Source: Orthosia cruda (taxonomy: Eukaryota > Arthropoda > Insecta > Lepidoptera > Noctuidae). From it: DNA of 64,000 bases. Shown one piece after another: positions 1 through 10,600 of the stretch (the stretch's first letter is position 1; the number at the start of each line of letters is the position of its first letter). The notes beneath the pieces are model-generated. The model was not told the DNA's origin. It did no database searches and worked only from the letters and a program-made list of their open reading frames with translations. The position numbers and the translations under genes were made by a program. Location: assembly GCA_964057195.1 (NCBI GenBank), contig OZ059826.1, positions 7,812,001 to 7,876,000 on the forward strand, read 5' to 3'.

Positions 1-1299
1 AAACCTTAATTAATCTTTGTGTTGATTAGCCTTTCAAAAATCATTTAAGCGAAGCATAGAATCAGACTCAATTTTAAATTATTCAACGGTTTTATTCGAA
101 GTAGCAACCATTTCATATTATGTTCCGGCCGTTAATTATAAGTTCCAGTTTTGAATCTTGTAATTGAAACTTTTTATAGATAAGAAATTTTGTAGAAATT
201 TAAAAATGTATCAACTTTAGTGCTGGTGCGGGCAATCAATTTAACTGGTATTTTGATAGCAAATCATAATATCGATGGCAACAGTTGCTTGAAGGGAAAG
301 GTATTTCAAATAAAAAATGGCACTTAAAACCTTGAATATTGATATTTTAACTATTATGAAGAAGTGAAATGCCAATTTGATTTGACTTTATAATTAATTG
401 ATCGCCTTCAAGCAGTTAACAAAAAATTGGGCTCAACGATTTTGTCTCTTATACATTCCAAATCTTTTCTTTATATTTTACTAATTATAATATACATAAA
501 AAACGAAATTATGTTTGCCTATTTACCTACATTCTTTACACATTTGAGATTGTTTACAATCTTTTATTGTATTTTGCATTTAAATTATCTTTAGTAGGAA
601 GTCACTTCTACTTATTTATATTCAAAGAGATTCAGGTTTTATTCGTTTGAAAACCTGTTTATAATATATTTTATGATGTTATATTTATGTCTCGATTTAC
701 ACGATCTTTTTTTGTTTGACTACGGGAACTGATTTACACAATATTACTGCAAAAACAGCTTTATTTACTGATTGGTTATTTTTAATAATACTAAAAAAAT
801 CCACAAGACTAGAAAATCCACCTAGCTGGTTGAGTTTTCTTTAAAACATTTACTATGTAAGTGCCCCATAAAACAGGTAATTTTGTATAAAAATACTACG
901 TTCCTAAAACGGTTGTGGAAAACTAAGTGTATAAACAAGAACGCATCATATTTTCATAAAGTATATTCAGTGATGTAAATATGTATTTAAGAATCCATGT
1001 AAAATAGACTTAAATGCTTTTGTTTAAAGTCGACATTGCCCTAAATGTAATTATGTATTTGTGAATATAATCAAACTTCTTGGCTTGTTTGTGTATGTAA
1101 TAGTCGATGTTTATTTGAATTATTTAACACCTAGCTGTTCCGACCGTTGCTTATGTCTGTAAGGTAACTTTGAACCTACATACTTGTCAACATAAAAATC
1201 TTAAAATGATATTTTTGATGTGTAAAAGATACTCACCGTATTATCAAAGAAATTGTGACACGGGCTATTTTTCCAAAATAATGTACCTAATTATTATAT
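1..1299. other. AT-rich sequence without a recognised gene
   Basis: No open frame with codon structure, splice-site pairing or family motif was seen on either strand. The text is AT-rich and resembles untranslated or intergenic DNA. It could be the 3' untranslated region of a gene lying outside the window, but nothing here proves that. Confidence 0.4.
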
Positions 1300-1468
1300 A
1301 AATAACTTTTCCCCGCGGCAGACCCGTTTTCACGATAAAAAAATGGTCTTTTGTCAGTCATTGTGAAAAAAATGATTAAATCGGTTAAGTAGTTTTTGAG
1401 TTTATCCAATACAAACAAACTAACTTGCAAACAATAAAATCTTGCTTCTTTATAATATTAGTTTAGAT
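1300..1468 (+). repeat. Dispersed lepidopteran repeat, 3' portion
   Basis: The segment carries the phrase 'agtagtttttgagtttat' and ends 'tataatattagtttagat'. The same layout recurs at 31027-31253. Starts of similar copies (ctagct + gcccg/cccgcg) are seen near 13376 and 18027. It is probably the tail of a non-LTR retroelement or SINE, family not assigned. Confidence 0.55.
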
Positions 1469-1604
1469 GTAAAGCAGTGCGCAGACATAGTCAAAACTGT
1501 CTTGTAAGCTACTTTCCTGATGCGCCCTCAACGCGATTCGATCTATATCGATAAGCGATTTTTACTAAGCGAAATTGCAAGTACCTTCACATGGGAATCC
1601 CTCT

Positions 1605-2215
1605 CTTGGCATAATTTTTTTTAGGCATAATGTTGTTTGGGATAACGTTTTCGCATAAATTTTATCAGCATAATAATACTACGGCATAATAATATTTTGG
1701 CATAATGCAAATGCTAGCATAACTGTCATTTGGTCTTATTTGTTTTGCCATAATTTGGAGGTGCATAAATATTTAAGGCATAATATTTATTCGCCATAAT
1801 AATTTTATGGGTATATAACATATTTGAACGTCGAAAATTAAAATATCCCCTCGTTAAATGTAAATTTTCAAAATTTTAATATCGGTTTGTATCGATTGAA
1901 AATTGTTTTACCTAAGCTTAAAATGGCTAATTAAATATATTTTATATAAGGACTCAAATTAATTAGGTTAAGGTGCGGCAGGGTGACCCTTGGGCCATCC
2001 TTGAGCCGCGAACATGTTTGTTTTATTCCAAAGAACATTATGTGTAAATATCATTATGCGTTTATAACATTATGCTTTATAAAATCATGCATCATTATTA
2101 TTATGCCAACAGTATTTATGGCAATATACATTATGCCAAAGCATTTATGCCTAATGATCATAATGCTGAATTTCGTTATGCCAATGTAAATTAAGGAAAT
2201 ATATTTTATGCTTAT
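1605..2215. repeat. Palindromic array of degenerate GCATAAT units
   Basis: From about 1605 to 1815 the plus strand carries about ten copies of GGCATAAT or close variants spaced roughly 15-25 bases apart. From about 2030 to 2215 the reverse complement (ATTATGCC and variants) recurs about ten times at similar spacing. The central 200 bases lack the motif. The arrangement is a large imperfect inverted repeat built from short tandem-like units. It resembles a foldback-type element, but I do not recognise the family. The 68-residue open frame at 1983-2189 falls in the right arm and is a by-product. Confidence 0.6.
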
Positions 2216-4015
2216 CATTAGTAAACCCATTCACATGACGCAATGCGATGCAATTCGACCGATTTGCACAATTTAATAACAAAATACGTGCGCGATAGCG
2301 ATTTAAATTGTGTTGGGCCATTAGGACGGTCTCTAAGTTAACAGTTTATAAACAAAATAGGTCATTACAAGTTGTTTTACAAAAGGAATATTTAGTTTTT
2401 GTCCGGAGTTTAGTGCTGGCCACTACGCTGAATCACATGGCTTCACTAAAACACTATAATTTGGACACCGCAACAAACTTTTGTCAACACTATACAGAAC
2501 TGTTTTGACTGTCTGCACGCAGCCTTAATGATACCAACTAAGTTACGCCTGTACAGTTTATTTTAAGTTATTTCAAATAGTAGTTGCCTGCCTCTACTTT
2601 CAATTATTTTTATACATTGGTGCAAAATAAAACAAATTATGAATTGATGTGATACAATTGTATACAAATTTTTATTGCAAATGATATTATCTAAGCATAG
2701 AAAAATAAATACGTTGATGTTATTATAATTGTTTTATTTTATTACATTATTGTTTTTTTTTCCTGCAAATGAATACAAAGCAAAAGGTTTCAAAGCTTGC
2801 GAAAAACTCATTATGTTTTGTAAACGGCTGAAATTGATGGCATTGAATAAAATTACGATAAAGTTATTTAGTATGTTCTACATATATCATGTTAAATCAA
2901 TATCAGCTGTATACAGACAGATATACTATAACAGATAAAGTTCATATTGCTACCCCTTTCCTCATGAATTTACACGCCATGCCATTTACCCATGCAATAA
3001 AAAGCTACAGGTGTGCGAAACTTAAAGTTGGTGTAGATGAGGTGTGACTATAATATACACATGACAGTGCTTATTCCAATATATTTTAATGAAGGTAATG
3101 TTTATATAACTTAACGTACGTATACACTGACTCAAATTGACACTACTCTCCATCCAGCCTGTTATTATACATTTGGCAATGCATGCAACCATAGACAATA
3201 AAATGCAATCCTTCATGAACGCTTACAGTAGTTAAGCGACGTGACCACGATATTTCGATGATTTAAAATTCATAAATGAATCGAATTATGTATCAGTAAA
3301 TAAAGCAGTAAAAATAAAAAAAAACATCTTATTATCATAAAACAAAATAATCTAATTGTCAATAAGATATGTAAGTATGGTTAAATATTGAAATAAATAA
3401 TATTGGATACGTATAAAATATACATTTAAAATCATACAGAATGTAACAATTCATTTCATACATAAAACATAGTCATTTAAACGCCTGGGTATGCCTATAA
3501 AACAATACAACATATTGAGCAAAAATAAAATAGTACTGTGTTAAATCGTTTAAAATTTTCTCATAAATAAAGTTGATTGTAACAAATCGAATCGGTAACA
3601 CATTAGGTCAGTAAAATTACAGGTTGGAAGGATTATAGTGACGAATACATGCGTCAAAGTACAAAACAAAATAATGCAGGCCACTTAAAATTAAATATTA
3701 CATTAATGAGGGAGAGAGCGATGTATATACATTTATTTAAAAATATAGATATATCTTTTCTTATATTATATGCTAGTTTTAGCTCAGATTTTCGTTTATC
3801 TATATTGACTAGATTGTTTAGCACTACCTCTACTAAAAACTTCAAATTTTTTTCTTTAACTTTTTTTTAGTGAACTATGAAACAGTCATAGCAAAAATTA
3901 TAATAATAATTAATCAATATCTATACTCCATTTGAAATAACATTAGACATTTAAATAATAAAGGCTATTTATGGAGACTAGTGACAGTCAACCGATCTTC
4001 TATTTTCTCCTGTCT
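2216..4015. other. AT-rich sequence without a recognised gene
   Basis: Only short open frames with no recognisable domain are present. Text near 2640-2740 looks like a 3' untranslated region with AATAAA (about 2704), but no coding exon could be tied to it. Confidence 0.35.
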
Positions 4016-4019
4016 TCTG

Positions 4020-4206
4020 TTATTCAACCTTTTTTGTTTGTTTTAACCATTTCAAAATTGTGATTTAACTTAACCTTATGTAAATTTGGATTGTATTTAT
4101 ACTTGGCCTACCTATAATTGGCCATACAAATTGTAAAACGCACATTTTGTAAAATATTTTAAGTATCGCTGTTGGTTACCTAAATAAATAAAAATAAAAA
4201 AAAACC
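4020..4206 (+). repeat. Probable LINE 3' end with A-rich tail
   Basis: The stretch ends 'ttggttacctaaataaat' followed by an A-rich run at about 4183-4205, the usual look of a non-LTR retrotransposon 3' untranslated region with its tail. No coding remnant is attached, so clade is unknown. Confidence 0.4.
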
Positions 4207-4575
4207 CATTGTACAGCCCATTCAACCGATGTAGACTTCTATTGCGTTGGTGATATGACAAATGGCAGCTGTATTAAACAGTTCGTTTTGATAACAGGTT
4301 TATGTTTTTTATGCCATCCTTGTATTTACGGGATAGAACTCAAAATCGGTTGAACGAGCTGCAAAAGGGGTTGTTAAAAAAATTCTAAGGTTATTTCAAA
4401 TGGAGGTGACGCGGATTACGAGGAATGCTTTGAAAACGAACACCCAAAATACAGACCCCAGGCCAAATAAATATGTACCTACATAGTAAAAGCAGAATGA
4501 TTTCTGTATATCCTATCAGAAGTGGGATCACAGGAATAAGACACAGAAAGTGTTACATACAGGATCTTTAAAACA

Positions 4576-4581
4576 TTTATT
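4576..4581 (-). terminator. Polyadenylation signal of the SNF2-like gene
   Basis: AATAAA on the minus strand, 42 bases beyond the stop codon of the gene starting at 14072. It is the first canonical hexamer after that stop. Confidence 0.6.
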
Positions 4582-4622
4582 ATTACATGCTAACACAATT
4601 TAGCCTACATTCACACACACAT

Positions 4623-7600
4623 TTAAAACAGGCTATCTAACAAAGTTCCCTTGAATTTCTTTGACACAGTCTCCTCACACTCTTTCATTTTCACATCTAT
4701 GTTATTACGTTTAAGACTATTTACGATTTGTTCCGTATTTGTGTTGTTTTTGTTTTGTATCTTGGTAATCGATATACTGGTTTCTCTATTCTGTTCTCTA
4801 AATTTATTCCTAATTTCATCATAGCATGTTGCAGTTTCACTGGTGTCTGTGGTTTTTTGTCTTTTAACCAATCGTTCAGGGGTATCTCTTGTGCCCAACT
4901 CTCTCATTTCTCTATTCAATTCATCAAGATTAATCTTAATGATATCTACTTCTGGTTTATCAGTTGGTACTGGTGATTTACCTTTTATTATTTTTCTATC
5001 ATTCTTTTCATCTCTCTCAGTATCTGAACATCTTGTAGATGTTTTGGAAGTAATGGTGCTTGTACTTTTATTGTTATCTGTAAATAATGTATTATGCGTA
5101 CTAGGTTCGCCTACTGGTTTACACGTGAGGATTGTATGTGGCTCGATTTCCTTTTTGTCCGATGCTGTATGGTTCCCTTTACCAGGCACATCAGTATCTG
5201 AAACTGGGCTAATTAATGTATCGATTCCGAAAACTAACGTGTCCATCTCAACTAACTTGCCACCCGAGGTTTGAGACACCTCGGGTTCATCAGATAACTC
5301 GATTATTTCGATTACTTTATCTGTCTTCGTTCCATCTTTACTACTTTCCGCGTTGCTTTGCTCCGGTCCGTTATCTTTGCCATTTGATTCGTTATAGTTT
5401 TCAATACTGTAGTCGGCGTTTTTATTGCATTTTCCATCTTCTGCAGGATCAGGTTTCGGTGATTCTTCTATAAGCTTGGCTAGTACAGCCATCGGTGCAT
5501 CAAATAGTTTGGGAGCGTTTTCTGGTTGTATTCTTGGTTTGGAACGTTTTATTTTGGTGCCGGTCGAATCTTTGTTTTTCCTTGTGATAGTTACAGCAGG
5601 TACAGGACTAGTTGCAGGAGTTACAATTGTAGAAGTAATACTTGTATCACACACAGTCATGATAGTATCTGCAGTAGGAGTTATAGTTGTTTGACCTATC
5701 GTTCTAGAACCTGCTGTTGAAGGGGATACCGTTCCAAAACCTGCTGTTGAAGGAGATACCGTTCTACAAACTGCTGTTGAAGAAGATACCGTTGTACAAC
5801 CTGCTGTTGAAGAAGATACCGTTGTACAACCTGCTGTTGAAGAAGATACCGTTCTACAACCTGCTGTTGAAGAAGTTACAGTTTTAGGAGTTATAGTTGT
5901 ATCACCTACAATTCTAACGCCTCCTATTGTACGCTCGACAGTTGTACGAGTTATAATGGTATCACCAACAAACATAGGAGTTTCCTTTGGAGAAGCAATA
6001 GTTGGGCGTATAGTTGTGTTACCTAAGACTGTACATGACGAAGGTTTCGGACCTACGATGGTTAAAGTAGTTTCAGTTAGCGATTCTCCATTTTCTTTTT
6101 TGTAATTCTGAAAATAAAACATACCACGTGTTTTAGAAATGTTAACTAATTTATTAGTATCAATTCTTCACTCAGTTCATCAATTCATCTCTAAGATTTC
6201 TGTAGTTTGTGACACAAGTGGGTTTTGATACAATTGGAGGAAATTTGCCATAGCATCTAGGGGACAATTAAGCCCAGAGAGCAATGACAAACCTTCAATA
6301 TCGACCCGTATGTCTGTTCATCATTTAGCCACGAGCTATTCTGGGGAAAATACAAATGACGAATATTGATTTCAGCAAAGTTACAAACTAACCTCAAAAG
6401 AAGGAGTCACACCACTTCTCCTCAGAACTATTTCTTCAAAGAAGGTATCCAAAAGAACAGACTTGGTTAGGATATCCTCAGCACATCCATAGTCAGGAGT
6501 AAAAAAATGTTTATCGAATATCTCGCGGGGATATATCCACTTGTATACTTCTTCAAATCTATCCAAGTTGTCCTGTAATCAAAACACAAATTGTGTTAAA
6601 TTACTTAAAGTAAACGCACATAATATGTGTGTGAAAGAGACATAAATAAAAAACTGGGAAATGAGCAGAAATTTACCAAAAAAACTGGCCAAGTGTGAGT
6701 CGGACTCGCGCACCGAGGGTTCCGTACAAACAGTAGCTGTTTAGGCCAAAATTAAAATTGTCATAAAAATATTGAATGCAACTATTTTTAATTACGAGAT
6801 GTTTATTGTTAACTCATTATAAAATAAACAATTTATTCATTGCACATATGAATTAATAGCACACCTATATCTTCTTGAGACAGAAAAATAGAAAAAAAAA
6901 ACTGTAAAAATAGACGTGCCGTTAGCTGGGCACAAATCCAGACTCTCTAATATGAAACTCTATCATGAAAAACCTAATGGCACTGATCAAACTGTGAATC
7001 GAACTTAAGTGCCGCAACCACAGATAGGCAGCCCGGCAGTAGATTAAACAAAAAATCTTTAACTGCCACGCCACTTTCGTAGTCGGCGACTATTTGGCAA
7101 AGACTGCCAACTATTCGCCTTCTTACTTGGGGTAGCCAAATGTGATGTTGTCAAGTTGTGAGAATCTTAATATCAGAAACAGAAATCTCATAGTTAGTAA
7201 AAAGTTTGAAGTCTGTCATTAGAAAAATGATACAGTTAGGTACTTAAATATTGTGTAATGCCTATTCTGTATACTTAGTCGGCAAGTTATGGATGTTAGC
7301 TTTTTGCCTCCTTAAGAATAAATGCGATGTTAACAACACGCAGGCGGCGGGCGGTTGCGAATTGCGCTCGAATCAGCTATAAACGAAACGTCACGGAAAT
7401 TGACGAATACCACCGAAACCATGATCGACTTGACCGACTAGAGTCGGCCTCTTTACAATCGACTAGTCAGCCAAAGTCATAGTCCGCACATCTCTAATCA
7501 TTACTTACTTTCATATTTACTTCAGTATTCCATATCTTGAAATTGGCTTTAAAAGGGAGCTTCAGTATTGGGTTGGGATTGGTAACCTGGTCTCCATCCA

Positions 7601-10600
7601 CTGCGATAACGCTCCATTCACGTTGGCAGAACTTGTGTAGGTTCACCATTGGATTGATTAATAACTTCTTTTTTATGTAGGGATTCACTGTCTCTATTGC
7701 GGTTTCTGAAACATTTATTTTTGATTTTTAAGAACATAGTTTTTGTTCTGTTTATTTTGAGGGGTGATCCACCAAGGTAATGCTGTTAAGTTTTATTTTA
7801 TAATCCCTGACAAAACTCAAAAAAAATAATATTATGTACCTTTAAAAATATCTCAAAAACAGTCATCACCTCGCTACTTCTTCGAAATTCTTGCCTCTTA
7901 GGTGTTTTTTGAGCAGAAAAAGTCTGCTTACAGATTTACAGGGAGACTAGTTCTGAAGCACAAGTAGAAATAATGCCCGGTTTACATTATTCCAGTCCAG
8001 CGATCGAATCCAGCGCTGGATTGCTTACTGGAAAAATGTAAACCGGCACTGGAATGCACTGAATCCAGTTAGCATTCCAGTCCAGTAACTGGATTGGCGG
8101 TCTACTTTTGAATCCAGTGCGACCAATCCAGTGCAACTGGAATAATGTAGACGTTACAGACTGGACTGGATTCTCGCTGGACCTCTGGACTGGAATAATG
8201 TAAACCGGGCATAAGTATTGAGTTTTTATTTAAACAACCTTTTTAACTGGACAAAGATAATATAATCTTAAAATCTAAACTTCGTGTTTCGTCAGTCGTC
8301 GGATTTCTATTAGTTGCCTTTTGCACTTAGTTTAGAGCAGAGTGCAGACCGGACGCTCTCAATCAACTTGGAAGATTATAGAGTTGTTAATACTCTTTCA
8401 ACTTAATTTTATTTATTTAGAAAACCGGCCAAGTGCGAGTTGGACTCGCGCACGAAGGGTTCCATTATCGCCAAAAACGGCAAAAATATCAAGTTTGTTG
8501 CTTCCATGCAACAAACTTGATATTTTATTAGCCCCACTCAAATATTTATTTTATTCTGTTTTTAGTATTTGTTGTTATAGCGGCAACAGAAATATATCAT
8601 CTGTGAAAAGTTCAACTGTCTAGCTATCACGGTTCATGAGATACAGCCTGGTGACAGACGGAACGCGAAGTCTTAGTAATAGAGTAAAACCCTTTGGGTA
8701 CGGAACCCTAAAAAGAAGAATGTAGTCAAGATATTTGACGACACGGTTGGCGCAGTAGTTGAGCGATCGACTGCTGCGTTGCATCAGCCCCGGATCTATA
8801 ATTTTTTCGAACCGGGCATAACCCTTCAGTGTTAGAGAAAAACTGTTAAAACTGCCAATGAGTAGCATTTTTGTGACCATTTGTTAAAATAATAATCTTT
8901 TAATAAAATTAAACTTTTTATTATCTAATATATATATTTTTTTGTATTTTAGACAGACTTGCGCTTGAGCACTATCTCACCTGATGGTAAGTGATGATGT
9001 GGTCGAAGGTGTAGCACGCTTGCCTAGAAGTAATCTATTACCACAAAAACCACTGCCACCACAGTGGCAGTGGTTTAAAAACCACTGCCACTGCACTGAC
9101 CTACTTCGCCTGGATTTGTTGCTGTCTCAGGAAATTTGCCGCCGTGCGTACTTTGGCAAAATGGTTTTAAAACATTTTGCAATAGTGGTTAACCCAGCTC
9201 AAATATCTGCTGATGCTCAAAGTTCGTTGTCCGTGTGTGTAAATAATTATGTGCAATCAATTTAACGTTATCTAAGCTAAGTAAGGAATCATATGTTTAT
9301 TATTATTAATAGAATTTAATTTTAATCTGTTTTAGTAATTAAGATTATCAATAAATAATTATATCTGTCACTATTCTAATGTTAAGAAAATATTGTAAAA
9401 AATCCTTGTCCTTCCAATTACATTGTTTGAGCCCCCGCCGCCTGTGATACAGGATTACCTAGTACAGGCACCTAACATTGTTGTACCCACTTTATGTATA
9501 AGACCAATTAGTATATTTTACCAATTTCAAGTTTGAATAAAGATTATTATTATGTCTTTTATTTAACTTTTTTCTTATTTATTACATTTTTAAATATTTT
9601 TACAAAACACACAAAAAAGAAAAACATTTAAAAATATAAAAAATAGAGGCCCACCGGTATCGGGAACAGGGTCCAAGCTACCGGCGGTCAGGGCTCCAGA
9701 GAGAGGAACCTCCTAACAATACGAGCCGTGTCCAGCAGTACTGCTTTTTGGATCAGGCCCTTGACCCAGCCGCCTAACGAGAGCCTCCTAAGGTGTTGGT
9801 CGAGGCTCGTGGCTATTAAGCCATGGGCTGACACGACTATCGGTACAATGATCGCTGAGTCCACATCCCACATGTCGACAACCTCGCGAGCCAAGTCAAG
9901 ATACTTGATTTGCTTATCTTTCTCGGCTTTCACGAGGTTCCCGTCATGCGGGACAGTTATGTCAACAATCATTGCACGCCTCTCGATTCGGTCCACCACC
10001 ACTATATCAGGCTTATTAGCGATAATAGTTCTGTCAGTGATGATGGACCGATCCCAGTACAATGTGATATTGCCATTCTCGAGAACTGGGTCGGGCACAT
10101 ACCTGTAGTACGGCACCTCCGACGCCACAAGAGTGTATTTCAGAGCAAGTTGCTGATGGATAATCCTGGCTACAAGGTTGTGCCTATGCAAGTACTCTTC
10201 GTTAGCTAGACGAGAACAACCAGAGATAATGTGGCGGATCGATTCACCCGGACGGTGACATGCCCGACAGATGTCAACCGTGCCATCCTTTACAATAAAT
10301 CTCCGGTAGTTATTCGTCATGATAACTTCGTCCATAATTGCACAGACGAAACCTTCGGTTTCCCCAAAGAGGTCACCGAATCGCAGCCAGGCTACGGACG
10401 CTGATTGATCTACTTCGGACCCATGTAGGGCCCGGAAAAAGCGTCCGTGAAGCTCCTTACTCTGCCATACCTCCTTGCGGTCGTTAGTGTCAAGCACTAC
10501 AGGCTTGCGCCAGTTCTCATTCGCCAAGGAGATCGGGGTGAGTCCCTTGTCCACTGCTACTACATCTCGATGAATACCCACGTCGGTGTTTAGAAAATAT

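Noticed and set aside
4843..5720. Several plus-strand open frames opposite the Ser/Thr-rich exon
   Set aside because: They are antisense shadows of the minus-strand coding exon, whose phase and splice sites are consistent.
5701..5880. CRISPR-like array with a 30-bp period
   Set aside because: The units are contiguous without spacers, lie in a coding exon, and keep the reading frame; the host is an animal.
8483..8526. microRNA precursor hairpin
   Set aside because: Perfect complementarity with a 6-base loop inside a dispersed repeat fits a template-switch product better than a conserved microRNA.
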